Source: Ktedonobacteraceae bacterium (GTDB lineage Bacteria > Chloroflexota > Ktedonobacteria > Ktedonobacterales > Ktedonobacteraceae). From it: DNA of 64,000 bases. The position numbers and the translations under genes are program-made. The notes under the pieces were generated by a model. That model made no database searches. It saw only the letters and a list, made by a program, of their open reading frames with translations, and was not told where the DNA came from. Each line of letters starts with the position of its first letter. Position 1 is the first letter of the stretch. The stretch lies in contig DASRBN010000003.1 of assembly GCA_035653615.1 (NCBI GenBank), positions 1 through 64,000 on the forward strand, read 5' to 3'. Shown piece by piece: positions 1-7,781 of the stretch.

Positions 1-78
1 TTCATCTCGTTGGGCCAGTCGCTCATGCAAGTCTTTATTCTCTTGTCGAAGCTGAAGCAGTTCTTCTTCTGGCGTCAT
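1..78 (-). CDS. Transposase N-terminal fragment (cut by window edge)
   Basis: Reading the minus strand from the ATG at 78 gives 26 codons that stay open to the window edge. The peptide begins MTPEEELLQLRQENKDLHER, a charged heptad-like coiled coil. Such N-termini are typical of IS66-type and related transposases in this kind of genome, but no catalytic region is visible, so the family is a guess. A short AAGG-like stretch precedes the ATG. The gene continues to the left of the window. It could instead be another coiled-coil protein. Confidence 0.5.
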   Translation of the reverse strand, partial: MTPEEELLQLRQENKDLHERLAQRDE

Positions 79-196
79 GCCCTTACTCTACAGGATGTTG
101 AACTCTTTGGCAAATCTCTAGGACACCTGAGTAGTTACAAAAATTGTAAAATAGCCTGTCGTGATTTTTTGATACCCCCTGCTTTCTTAGAGAAAC

Positions 197-354
197 CTGG
201 TGATTACCCATAAGCGTGCCAGGGATTCTTCGTTGCACTCAGAATGACAGGCCCCGGATAAAGCCGGGTGTGTCCGAGGTCTGTCATTCTGAGTGCAACG
301 AAGAATCCCCGCCCCCAACTCGTCCAGCCGTCTCGATTTCAGTGTAATCACCAG
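197..354. mobile_element. MITE-like element with 11-bp terminal inverted repeats
   Basis: The outer ends are CTGGTGATTAC (197-207) and its exact reverse complement GTAATCACCAG (344-354). They enclose a perfect inverted repeat with 29-bp arms (222-250 and 281-309). The left end and the following bases, through TGCCAG, recur with few changes at 51980-52004, next to a different hairpin. The small size, terminal inverted repeats, absence of coding capacity and a second related copy fit a miniature inverted-repeat element. No clear target-site duplication was seen, so mobility is inferred. Confidence 0.55.
222..309. repeat. Perfect 29-bp inverted repeat, CATTCTGAG family
   Basis: The left arm at 222-250 and the right arm at 281-309 are exact reverse complements, separated by a 30-nt GC-rich spacer. 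The arms contain CATTCTGAGTGCAACGAAG. The same core, with GCG for TGC, occurs at 9422-9511 (imperfect arms), 17088-17111 (inside a larger palindrome) and 28101-28125 (half copy). As RNA it would form a very stable stem. Confidence 0.85.
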
Positions 355-530
355 TAGAGAAATGGCTTGTAGTGCCGCCGGAATTATGCTATTATATCGG
401 TGATAATCGGTTTCCTCTCATAAAAATGAAGGAGACTATCACTCAAAAACAAGGTAGGGGTCAAGGCGCACACCGGGGGAAGCGACCTGGACGCGAAGCA
501 ACACATGACAAGATACAAGAGGAGCGTGCC

Positions 531-1184
531 ATGATCGAACAAACCAGCAATCCAATCGAACGCTACTATGACTGCCACCCCACCGAGGAGGACGTGATGG
601 GGGAAACATCTGTTCATGCCATGCTCGTTCACTATCTCATGGAGGTTCTCAACTGGCTGATGCACAAGCAGGTCTGTGCTGTGCATGAGAACCTCAATTT
701 CTATCTGACTCCTAAGGAGGATGAGCATCCTTTTGCCCCCGATATTGCGGTAATCAAGGGCGTTTTGTGGCAGTTCATACCCAGCTACTATATCGGCGTA
801 GATGGGCCTGCGCCACAGGTCGTCTTCGAGATTGCCTTGAAAGAAACCTGGAGGAAGGACCTGGAAGAGAAGCCATGGCTCTATGCCCACGCCGGTATAG
901 AAGAGTACTATGCCTATGATCCGCATAAGCTCCCGCTGGCGCATAGCCGGAAAAGAGGGCACCGCCTGTTCGGCTGGCGCCTTGACCGCGCTACAGGGCA
1001 GATGCTTCCGGTAGAATATAGGCCGGATGGCAGTCTGTGGAGTCCTCGCCTTGAGAGTTTCTTAGTACCGGAAGGTGCGTATTTGCGTCTCTATGATAGA
1101 CAAAAGCAACTACGCCTCACGGAAGCCGAGGCCCTGGCCAGGAAATTGCGCTCTCTCGGCATTGATCCAGATCAACTGATTTGA
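531..1184 (+). CDS. Uma2-type (DUF820) PD-(D/E)XK nuclease-like protein
   Basis: This 217-residue protein resembles the Uma2/DUF820 family, a PD-(D/E)XK nuclease-fold group that is abundant in Cyanobacteria and Chloroflexota and mostly of unknown role. Family-like features are the N-terminal TEEDVMGETS segment, PDIAVIKG with the conserved PD, and VVFEIALKET, where E and K would complete the active site, followed by EKPWLYAHAGIEEYYAYD. The start at 531 is chosen because GAGGAG lies six bases upstream; the frame is open further left but looks non-coding. The C-terminal 30 residues are helical and charged, as in many family members. There is no neighbour to suggest a partner. A 192-residue frame on the opposite strand (384-962) is treated as a shadow. 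Confidence 0.8.
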   Translation: MIEQTSNPIERYYDCHPTEEDVMGETSVHAMLVHYLMEVLNWLMHKQVCAVHENLNFYLTPKEDEHPFAPDIAVIKGVLWQFIPSYYIGVDGPAPQVVFEIALKETWRKDLEEKPWLYAHAGIEEYYAYDPHKLPLAHSRKRGHRLFGWRLDRATGQMLPVEYRPDGSLWSPRLESFLVPEGAYLRLYDRQKQLRLTEAEALARKLRSLGIDPDQLI

Positions 1185-1223
1185 AGTATGGGAACAGGAT
1201 GTGCATAATCATCCTTGGCACGT

Positions 1224-2960
1224 CTACTTGATCCTATACCCATACTTCAGCCTGTCTCCGTCCTTCTCGTTATTGAAGATCCAGCCGACGACCGCGCCGA
1301 TTTGAATATCGTCGTACAGGTAAATCTCCTGGGTGACAGCGGCGGAGCCTTTCCCATAGGCGTGCTGGCGGCTTTTCTCCATTTCCTGGAAGCGCCTCTG
1401 CCAGTTGGCAAAATTCCTGGGCCGCAGGTCGATCCAGCCTTTCTCTGCCCAGATGTCGATGTCGTCGTTTGTCACTTCGATGTCACAATCGCTACATTCC
1501 GGGATGCGGATGTAGGGACCGCGTATAATGCGCGTGCCATCGGGTACGAGGACAGGCAGGCCGAGCGAAACGATGGTCTGCAACATCTTTTCGTGCTGTC
1601 TTGATTGCAGGAGCGCGTACACCTGCTCGGAAATCTGCTCCGGCGTTACTGCCAGCGCTTCTCGCAAGGATTTGTAGACCAGTTTGAGCAGTTCGGCCTC
1701 CCACAGCAGTTTGGAAAGCTCCGGTGGCCCCAGGTGGCCCAACGCGACACTGTGCGTATCGGTCTCCTCCTCGAGCTGCGTCAATGCTTCCAGGACGCGC
1801 GGTCGCAGGTATCCTGCCCTGTAAGTTGGATTCATCACCGCGCCATCGATAGCCGCGATCACATCACGCCCGGTGTTGCTGCCCCGAATCTCCAGTATCA
1901 CTTCGTGCGCGATCTCTTCAGGAGTGACGAACTGCATCTGGCCGAGGTCGGTAATGGTTTCGAACTCACCCTTGGTGAACAGCCCATTTTCACCGGTATC
2001 GACGACCGGGAGCATAAGCGTGCCGAGGTTTTGATACTCACCCTCATCCTGGCGTAACACGAGGCGCTGGCCCAGCGTTTCAATATGGTACTCGAAGCGC
2101 TCCTGCAACTTGCCTGATTTGTCATGACCCCTGAAAGGGCGGCAGGCCACATCGGCATAACCGATCATACCACCGGGCTTGATCTCCTTCACGATGGGGC
2201 CGCCGGCGGTGCGTGCCATCAGGAATAACAGCCCGGTGTGCGCGAAAGCAACCGCCGACTTGGTAATCAGCTTGGCGGATGGTTTGTCCTCGCTATGTGT
2301 ATAGGGGACGTTGAGGCCCATGCCGCCGGTGCCGGTGGTGCCAATTTTGAGATACATGCGCGTGCCGACTTCCACCATCACTTTGTGCAGCAACAACACG
2401 TGGCGGATCAGTTCGGGCATCGACTGGCTCAACAGCAGTTCGTAGATGAGGCGTTCGGCCCTGGGTGATTGGCTTTGCACTCGTGTGAGATTGTCCTGCT
2501 GAATATCCTGTAACAGGCTATCGAACTGTTTTCGCGTTTCTATCGAAGCTGAATACACATCTTGATAGCTGATGGCGGTGGCAGTATTGATGCTATCGAT
2601 AATGATATCAGGCCGGTGCTTGCGCACCAGGTTGACCAGGTGCGAGCGTTCATATGCGTCTTCGAGCCTGCCAAACAAATCCTCGAAGAGCGTTTCTCTA
2701 CGCGCGGAATCTTCTAATAATTTTCCCGGTGGCAGAAAGGCGTATTCCTGACGCACAAAGATGTTGCCCTTTTCGGCAGCCCATTCGATAGATTGATCTT
2801 TGTGTGTCTCTTGCAATTCTTGAAGAGCGGGATAGACTTCGTCGCCCAGCGAGGCGATGACGATCTTACGTGGGGTTAAATGAGCCGCGACGCGGTGCGC
2901 GATTTGTTTTCCGGCCAATCCGGCGCCGCCGAGGATGAGGAAGCATTCGTCGTTGAGCAT
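1224..2960 (-). CDS. Large NAD(P)-binding Rossmann protein, function unknown
   Basis: This 578-residue protein starts MLNDECFLILGGAGLAGKQI, with a GGAGLAG dinucleotide-binding loop right at the N-terminus. That loop is seen in short-chain dehydrogenase/reductase-like and epimerase-like folds. Residues around 110-130 (RPDIIIDSINTATAISYQD) resemble the substrate-side strand and helix of that fold. The middle contains glycine-rich GTTGTGGMGLN and KPGGMIGYADVACRP. No signal peptide or membrane segment is visible. The start at 2960 follows CAGGAG by eight bases; an upstream in-frame start at 3008 has no such site and adds an unconserved-looking extension. It is divergent from the methyltransferase at 3073, with about 110 bp between starts. 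It is a conserved-looking protein that I cannot assign to a reaction. Confidence 0.7.
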   Translation of the reverse strand: MLNDECFLILGGAGLAGKQIAHRVAAHLTPRKIVIASLGDEVYPALQELQETHKDQSIEWAAEKGNIFVRQEYAFLPPGKLLEDSARRETLFEDLFGRLEDAYERSHLVNLVRKHRPDIIIDSINTATAISYQDVYSASIETRKQFDSLLQDIQQDNLTRVQSQSPRAERLIYELLLSQSMPELIRHVLLLHKVMVEVGTRMYLKIGTTGTGGMGLNVPYTHSEDKPSAKLITKSAVAFAHTGLLFLMARTAGGPIVKEIKPGGMIGYADVACRPFRGHDKSGKLQERFEYHIETLGQRLVLRQDEGEYQNLGTLMLPVVDTGENGLFTKGEFETITDLGQMQFVTPEEIAHEVILEIRGSNTGRDVIAAIDGAVMNPTYRAGYLRPRVLEALTQLEEETDTHSVALGHLGPPELSKLLWEAELLKLVYKSLREALAVTPEQISEQVYALLQSRQHEKMLQTIVSLGLPVLVPDGTRIIRGPYIRIPECSDCDIEVTNDDIDIWAEKGWIDLRPRNFANWQRRFQEMEKSRQHAYGKGSAAVTQEIYLYDDIQIGAVVGWIFNNEKDGDRLKYGYRIK

Positions 2961-3072
2961 CCATATACTCCTGAGCATGTGAAACAGGCAGTTCATCCTG
3001 CCTGACAATATATTGTTGTATCTTAATAGTATCCTTTATGACAGTATTCTGTCCAGTTGCAAAGGAGCCATA

Positions 3073-3609
3073 ATGAACCACGACGACCACGTACATTTGC
3101 TGCGCAAGGGCATACCTGAATCAGGGGGCGTATGGGCCGATCTCGGCTCGGGCGGCGGGGCATTTACCCTCGCGCTGGCCGATTTGATCGGAGCGACGGG
3201 AGAAATCTATTCTATCGATAAAGATGCCGGCGCGCTGCGGCAGCAGGAAAAGGCCATGCAAGCGCGTTTTCCCAACGTGACTGTCCATTATATCAACGCC
3301 GATTTTACGCGTAAGCTCGATTTGCCCTCGCTGGATGGCATCGTCATGGCTAACTCGCTACATTTTGTGCGTAAGAAGGAACCGGTTTTGCAACTGGTGC
3401 GGGGCTACCTGCGACCGGGAGGCAGCTTCTTGCTGGTTGAGTACAACGCTGATCGCGGCAATATGTGGGTACCTTATCCCCTCTCGTATCCTACCTGGGA
3501 GTCGCTGGCCCGGCAAAATGGATTCAGCGACACACACCTGCTCGCGACCGTTCCCAGCCGTTTTTTTGGCGAGATTTATTCCGCTGCCAGCCTGCTATTC
3601 CCATCTTAA
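3073..3609 (+). CDS. Class I SAM-dependent methyltransferase
   Basis: The 178-residue protein has the seven-stranded methyltransferase signature. Motif I is VWADLGSGGGAFTLALAD near residues 22-39, an acidic strand-2 end follows at YSIDKDAG, and the strand-4 motif is LDGIVMANSLHFV with LRPGGSFLLVEY after it. The methyl acceptor cannot be read from the sequence. The order and short length resemble small UbiE-like enzymes. The start at 3073 has AAAGGAG five bases upstream. It is transcribed away from the Rossmann gene at 1224-2960, so the two probably share a divergent promoter region. Confidence 0.85.
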   Translation: MNHDDHVHLLRKGIPESGGVWADLGSGGGAFTLALADLIGATGEIYSIDKDAGALRQQEKAMQARFPNVTVHYINADFTRKLDLPSLDGIVMANSLHFVRKKEPVLQLVRGYLRPGGSFLLVEYNADRGNMWVPYPLSYPTWESLARQNGFSDTHLLATVPSRFFGEIYSAASLLFPS

Positions 3610-3695
3610 AAGCTTTCCCACAATGTATACACAGGTTTGCTTCTCATCGTGCTAGTTCCTGAAAGGGAGTGATTCTCTAGTATGAAGGAGAGCAT

Positions 3696-3929
3696 ATGGC
3701 AATACCACAAACGATTTTACGCTCAGATGAACACGCGCAGCATCTCTGGCAAGCAGCGCATGATAGCGCCGTCAAAACCTATGGAGAAGGAGGGCGTGCC
3801 CATCGTGTCGCCTATGCTGCCTTAAAGCATGAATACGAGAAAAAAGGCGACAAATGGGTCAGGAAAGCGGAGAAAGGCCCTTCTGAGCCGTCATCCACAT
3901 CGATGAAACACGCGCGCTTGAACCATTAG
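3696..3929 (+). CDS. chaB: ChaB-like small protein
   Basis: The 77-residue protein matches the ChaB family pattern: an N-terminal helical region ending HLWQAAHDSAVKTYGEG, then AHRVAYAALKHEYEKKGDKWVRK. ChaB was first named as a regulator of the ChaA cation antiporter in Escherichia coli, but this function is poorly tested, and the family is often seen in stress-resistance contexts. No ChaA gene is present in the window. The start has AAGGAG seven bases upstream. The basic C-terminal tail after GDKWVRK has no match I recognise. Confidence 0.8.
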   Translation: MAIPQTILRSDEHAQHLWQAAHDSAVKTYGEGGRAHRVAYAALKHEYEKKGDKWVRKAEKGPSEPSSTSMKHARLNH

Positions 3930-4000
3930 ACCGTAGCGAACAGTGGGAACGAGGGGATATGCCCGAAACCTTCCCATCAACAATGTAAGGAACCTAGTCT

Positions 4001-4999
4001 ATGCAACTCCCCGCTTATGTGCAGATGGAACCTGTGGGCCAGTGCAACCTGCGCTGTCAGATGTGTTCGATCCAGTTTCGCCGGGATGGTCCGCCTTATG
4101 GCCCGCCCGCTTTTATGAACTTCGAGGCGTTTACGCGCATGATCGACCAGTTCGTCGATGTGCGAGAATTGCACCTGCAAGGACTCGGCGAACCGATGAT
4201 GCACCCGCGCTTTTTTGATATGGTGGCATATGCCGTCGCAAAAGGCATCCGCGTCAGCACCAATTCCAATCTCACGTTATTGAATGAGAGGCGGGCGGAA
4301 CGGTGCGTGACCAGCGGATTGGATTGCCTGCACGTCTCGCTGGATGGCGCGACGGCGCAGACCTACGAGCGTATTCGCGTGCGCGCGCACTATGACCGCG
4401 TCGTCGCCAATCTGGAGCGACTGCTGGCCGCGCGCAAACGCCTGGGAAGCGACCATCCCCATATACACCTGGTGATGGTTGTGATGCGGCAGAACCTGCA
4501 TGAGTTGCCGCAGATCGTGCGCCTGGCGCATGGCTGGTCAGTAGAGGAGATGTTTGTGCAGCACCTGTGCCATGATTTTGGTGAGTCGAGCCTGCCTTCA
4601 TACTACCGGCCGATGCGAGAGTTTGTGCAGGAACAAACGCTGCTTGAGGAAGATCCACAACGCGTCGCCTATTATTTTGACGAAGCGCGTGCTGTGGCCC
4701 AGGAACTGGGAGTGAAGTTGCGCCTGCCGCGCACGCAGCCGCGCCAGTATGCGCCCAGCACTCCTGGTTCGCAGCGCTGTAGCTGGCCGTGGCAGGGCGC
4801 CTATATCAGCTACCAGGGCTATGCCATGCCATGCTGCATGGTGTCAACCCCGGACCGCATCAACTTCGGCAATATGGCCGAGCGGGGAGTCGAGGAGACA
4901 TGGAACAGCCCGGACTTCCAGGCGTTCCGCGATCAACTCGCCTCGGACGAACCACCGGAGATTTGCCGCTCGTGCGCCATCTATTCAGGGACGTTTTAG
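4001..4999 (+). CDS. Radical SAM/SPASM domain protein
   Basis: The 332-residue protein carries the radical SAM cluster motif CNLRCQMC (Cys15, Cys19, Cys22), followed by LHLQGLGEPMMHP, the usual GGEP-like SAM-binding segment, and LDCLHVSLDGATAQTYERIR. The C-terminal part has cysteines in CSWPWQGAYIS, MPCCMV and CRSC, spaced like a SPASM auxiliary-cluster domain. Such enzymes modify peptides or other substrates, or act in cofactor synthesis. No precursor peptide gene is obvious next to it. The methyltransferase at 5200 lies on the same strand behind a 200-bp repeat-filled gap, so a joint role is possible but unproven. A weak AAGG site precedes the start. Confidence 0.85.
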   Translation: MQLPAYVQMEPVGQCNLRCQMCSIQFRRDGPPYGPPAFMNFEAFTRMIDQFVDVRELHLQGLGEPMMHPRFFDMVAYAVAKGIRVSTNSNLTLLNERRAERCVTSGLDCLHVSLDGATAQTYERIRVRAHYDRVVANLERLLAARKRLGSDHPHIHLVMVVMRQNLHELPQIVRLAHGWSVEEMFVQHLCHDFGESSLPSYYRPMREFVQEQTLLEEDPQRVAYYFDEARAVAQELGVKLRLPRTQPRQYAPSTPGSQRCSWPWQGAYISYQGYAMPCCMVSTPDRINFGNMAERGVEETWNSPDFQAFRDQLASDEPPEICRSCAIYSGTF

Positions 5000-5008
5000 T
5001 GGCCGGGG

Positions 5009-5190
5009 CCGATCATGGTGTTTGATAACATAGTCCGGCAAGGGACACGGGCTGATCAATCGGCGATGGGCGCGGTATGCCTGTCCCCCAGACAGGACTG
5101 CCCGGCCCCTACGGCGCAGCCGTGGGGGTATGTGTCGGCCCGTAGGCCCCGATTTATCGTGGGCACCGCCGATTTATCGGCCCTTTGGGG
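5009..5190. repeat. Mosaic intergenic repeat, GCCGAT family
   Basis: This gap between two plus-strand genes is built of repeat modules. Bases 5009-5043 match 61837-61871 with few changes. Bases 5071-5096 are the reverse complement of 61806-61830 with one base of difference in length. Bases 5139-5183 match 28218-28262 with a few mismatches. The cores are copies of GCCGATNNATCGGC or close variants. The modules can fold into several hairpins. The last module ends just upstream of the ribosome binding site of the next gene. Confidence 0.75.
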
Positions 5191-5199
5191 GTATAGCAC

Positions 5200-5973
5200 A
5201 TGCACATCCAGACCACCGAACCATTGCACCTTGATGCCGCGACATTCCGCACGCTACTGCAATTGCAAGGCCCATCATTGGGTTTATGGCGCGCGGCTGA
5301 GGTAGCTGCCCTGCGCGAGCAGGTATTTGAACCGCCCGTGCTTGATCTTGGCTGCGGGGATGGGCTGGTCACTTCGATGGTCCTCTCGAAAGTCGAAATA
5401 GGGTTGGACCCGGACGAAAAAGTGCTGGAACGAGCGGCACAGCGCCACGTCTATGAACGGTTTGAAGCTGTTCCCGCCGAGGAAATGCGGCTGCCGGATG
5501 CGAGTATTGGAACAGTGCTGAGCAATTCTGTGCTTGAACACCTGCCCTGCCTGGATGCCGTGCTTGCGGAAGTCGCGCGGGTGCTGCGCCCGGGTGGGCA
5601 CTTGATATTTACCTGTCCCACGGAAGCATTCAGCAGGTGGCTTGTCCTGCCCTCTGCCCGCTATGCAGCCTGGCGCAACCGCCAACTCCGCCATCTCAAC
5701 CTGTGGCCAACGGAGCGCTGGATAGAACATCTCAATAATGCCGGACTTGAGGTGGAACTGGTACGCCCCTATCTGAGGCATGGATGGGTGAGCCTGTGGG
5801 ACGCGCTGGAGCTCGCTCAGCAGGTATGGATAGCCGATAAACGGCTGGTCGGGATGATCTGGCGACGTATCCCATCATCTTCGATGGATCGCCTCGCGCG
5901 GAAAGCATCGCAGTTGAACCTTGCGGCTTCCGTTCCAGGTGGGGGCCGTTTGATCGTAGCGCGCAAATGCTAA
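5200..5973 (+). CDS. SAM-dependent methyltransferase (UbiE/Methyltransf_11 type)
   Basis: The 257-residue protein has the class I methyltransferase motifs VLDLGCGDGLVTSMVL (motif I, near residue 47), an acidic strand-2 end at IGLDPDEKVL, SIGTVLSNSVLEHLP (motif II), and EVARVLRPGGHLIFTCPTE (motif III). The remainder includes aromatic-rich segments such as WLVLPSARYAAWRNRQLRHLNLWP that probably form the substrate lid. The substrate is unknown. A GGGGGT stretch lies eight bases before the start. It follows the radical SAM gene on the same strand after a repeat. Confidence 0.85.
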   Translation: MHIQTTEPLHLDAATFRTLLQLQGPSLGLWRAAEVAALREQVFEPPVLDLGCGDGLVTSMVLSKVEIGLDPDEKVLERAAQRHVYERFEAVPAEEMRLPDASIGTVLSNSVLEHLPCLDAVLAEVARVLRPGGHLIFTCPTEAFSRWLVLPSARYAAWRNRQLRHLNLWPTERWIEHLNNAGLEVELVRPYLRHGWVSLWDALELAQQVWIADKRLVGMIWRRIPSSSMDRLARKASQLNLAASVPGGGRLIVARKC

Positions 5974-6088
5974 AGGCATAGACCCTGTCCAGAGCGACCC
6001 CTGGCAGTCTTACATGGATAGCTTTTGCAATGGCCCGAGCCGCTTCCTAAAAACCTGTACGTGTAAGCACTCGCGGACGCGCTCTATC

Positions 6089-6298
6089 TCAGATATTCTG
6101 GTTGGCGAGATTCACCAGCGGTGGGAATGGCGAGGGCGTTTCGGGCGCTCGCTCGATAAGTTCCTCACGCACAATACTGACATCGGACGGCGCGCTGATG
6201 CCGATCTTCACGCGCTCGCCCTCGACCGCCAGGATGGATATGCTGATGTCCCCATCGACAATAATACTTTCACCAACTTTACGTCGCAATACAAGCAT
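6089..6298 (-). CDS. csrA: Carbon storage regulator CsrA
   Basis: This is a 69-residue CsrA, an RNA-binding homodimer that blocks or stabilises mRNAs at GGA sites. The family hallmarks are MLVLRRKVGESIIV at the N-terminus, IVDGDISISILAVEGERVKIGISAP in the middle (quoted in two overlapping pieces of the same strand run), and VSIVREEL with the conserved RE near residue 44. The C-terminal tail is slightly extended. AAGGAG lies six bases before the start. It is the last of three same-strand genes, fliA, flgM, csrA, with gaps of about 170 bp, so it may have its own promoter (see 6363-6389). CsrA is common beside flagellar genes, but none are seen here. Confidence 0.92.
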   Translation of the reverse strand: MLVLRRKVGESIIVDGDISISILAVEGERVKIGISAPSDVSIVREELIERAPETPSPFPPLVNLANQNI

Positions 6299-6362
6299 GC
6301 CTGGCTCCTTCTCTAGAAGAGGCTAACCGGGGCGTCCTCGCGCCGCGTTGCGACAAAGACAC

Positions 6363-6389
6363 ATGTCGGTCTTAAACTTCTATGTTTCA
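6363..6389 (-). promoter_or_regulatory. Possible sigma-28-type promoter before csrA
   Basis: On the minus strand the sequence reads TGAAACAT, 11 bases, then ACCGACAT. The sigma-28 consensus is TAAAGTTT, 11 bases, GCCGATAA. The spacing is exact and the central CCGA and AA are kept, but several positions differ. It lies about 65 bases upstream of csrA. The presence of a sigma-28-family gene in the same cluster makes the match more interesting than chance, but it is weak. Confidence 0.25.
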
Positions 6390-6472
6390 ACATAACTGCA
6401 ATAAATTATTTAGTGGCGCGTAGAGGATACTCACATCCCTTAGACGCGCCGGTTCTGTGGAACAGGTACTAT

Positions 6473-6772
6473 TTACTTGAGCATTTTCTGCGCGATTGCT
6501 TTGCTATCTATAAAATACGTGCCCGCTGCGATTTCCGTGACGAGCGCTTCGACCAGCGCCGTGCGTATTTCCGGCTGGCTGCGAGCGACCCGCATCCCCT
6601 GCTCCATTGCAGGCGAAAGCGGCTCACTCGCCTGAACCGGGCTTGTAGTGGAGGCAACAGGAACAGTCGCGGCCTCGGTACTCACCCGCTCGATGGTTTG
6701 CCATACACGGACTGCCATAGTCTCTTGAGCCACCTGTAAATCACTACCAGCATTTTTAATGCCTGTTTTCAT
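6473..6772 (-). CDS. flgM: FlgM-like anti-sigma factor
   Basis: The 99-residue protein has a disordered-looking N-terminal half rich in A, T, S, P and V, and a C-terminal helix segment RSQPEIRTALVEALVTEIAAGTYFIDSKAIAQKML that is quoted here in spirit as RTALVEALVTEIAAGTYFID. This matches the sigma-binding region of FlgM, in which an xxxIANGTYxVDxxxIAxKML pattern is standard. FlgM binds and holds sigma-28. The start at 6772 places AGGA about six bases upstream; an ATG two codons earlier sits too close to that site. The sigma factor gene lies directly upstream on the same strand, which supports the pairing. Confidence 0.8.
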   Translation of the reverse strand: MKTGIKNAGSDLQVAQETMAVRVWQTIERVSTEAATVPVASTTSPVQASEPLSPAMEQGMRVARSQPEIRTALVEALVTEIAAGTYFIDSKAIAQKMLK

Positions 6773-6936
6773 GAACATTCCTCACAATCTCAATATTATG
6801 CGTATTTGCTACCAGTCACTCCATCTGTACCCATGTAACCACACTTTTCTGTATCGGCACTCGCTGGCAATTCAGTAGAGGCCAATGGCAGTGTTTTTAC
6901 GATGTCGCCCGAAACTTTTCCGCCGCGAACTTACCT

Positions 6937-7755
6937 CTACTTATCTATTACGTGCGCATGTTGCACTTTTTTACTACGCGCCTTTTCCTGCCGGAGATGA
7001 AAGGCTGAGCGCAAGCGCAGGATGGCCTGCATGTGCAGTTGACATACACGCGATTCGGATACGCCCATGATTTTACTGATTTCTTTCATCGTCAGTTCCT
7101 CCTGGTAGTATAAAGAGAGTAGTAAACGTTCGCGCTCAGGGAGCTGGTCAATGGTGGTGCTGAGTAGTTGCAGCATTTCATGCTTCTCTGCTTGTTCGAG
7201 CGGATCAGGTGTCGAGTGATCCTCGATCAAATCGCCAAGCGAAAGAGCTCCCTCGTTCTCCTGCTGCGCCACTGCTCCAAGAGGAGCGTCCAGGGATAAG
7301 ATCATGGCACCCGCTTCGAGTAACATCTGGCGGTAGCGATCAAGCGAGACGTTCAAGGCCTTTGCGGCTTCAACTTCTGTCGCGGGTCGTCCATAATGCT
7401 GCTCCAGTTGTGCCAGCGCCTGTTCGATCTGTCGCACCCGCGCTACTGCGGAGCGTGGTAGCCAGTTGAGGGTGCGTAACTGGTCTATGACCGCGCCGCG
7501 AATGCGTGAGGTCGCAAAGGCCTCGAAGCGAATACCGCGCGCGGGATCGTAGCGATCGATAGCGTTAATCAATCCTATCATGCCATAGCTGAGCAAATCA
7601 TCTGCCTCGAGCAGGCTGGTGGAGGGAATACCCAGCCTTCCGACAACATATCGAGCCAGAGGGGCATATGCGGCGATCAGTTCTTCACGCAATTCCGGAC
7701 GCCTGGTGGCAACAAAATCCGCCCAAAGCTCGTCTATGGTTGCTGATACACTCAT
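6937..7755 (-). CDS. fliA: RNA polymerase sigma factor of the FliA/WhiG class
   Basis: The 272-residue protein has sigma-70 group 3 architecture. Region 2 contains LLSYGMIGLINAIDRYDP and GIRFEAFATSRIRGAVIDQL. Region 3 is around RVRQIEQALAQLEQHYGR. Region 4 is LPERERLLLSLYYQEELTMKEI followed by the helix-turn-helix SESRVCQLHMQAILRLR. In swimming bacteria this class runs late flagellar genes; in Streptomyces the homologue WhiG starts spore formation. AAGGA lies seven bases before the start. A small hairpin (7782-7800) sits in the leader. The genes flgM and csrA follow on the same strand. No flagellar gene occurs in the window, so a developmental role is a fair alternative. Confidence 0.9.
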   Translation of the reverse strand: MSVSATIDELWADFVATRRPELREELIAAYAPLARYVVGRLGIPSTSLLEADDLLSYGMIGLINAIDRYDPARGIRFEAFATSRIRGAVIDQLRTLNWLPRSAVARVRQIEQALAQLEQHYGRPATEVEAAKALNVSLDRYRQMLLEAGAMILSLDAPLGAVAQQENEGALSLGDLIEDHSTPDPLEQAEKHEMLQLLSTTIDQLPERERLLLSLYYQEELTMKEISKIMGVSESRVCQLHMQAILRLRSAFHLRQEKARSKKVQHAHVIDK

Positions 7756-7781
7756 ATGTTTGTCCTTCTAACTAGACCCCT

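Larger units (their letters stand above)
79..530. other. Intergenic stretch with a MITE-like element
   Basis: No convincing gene lies here. An open frame on the plus strand at 10-213 runs across the start of the transposase-like fragment and has no family resemblance. The stretch holds the hairpin element at 197-354. The part from 372 to 530 is open in the Uma2 frame, but the translated sequence there is low-complexity and basic, unlike the conserved protein that follows. A good ribosome binding site occurs only just before 531. Confidence 0.5.

Noticed and set aside
384-962. 192-residue open frame on the minus strand
   Set aside because: It is antisense to the Uma2 gene, which has family motifs and a ribosome site. 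The translated product matches nothing and has no ribosome site.
1-1184. Complete insertion sequence at the left edge
   Set aside because: Only a 26-codon coiled-coil start is visible and no transposase catalytic motif or IS ends could be defined, so an intact element was not claimed.
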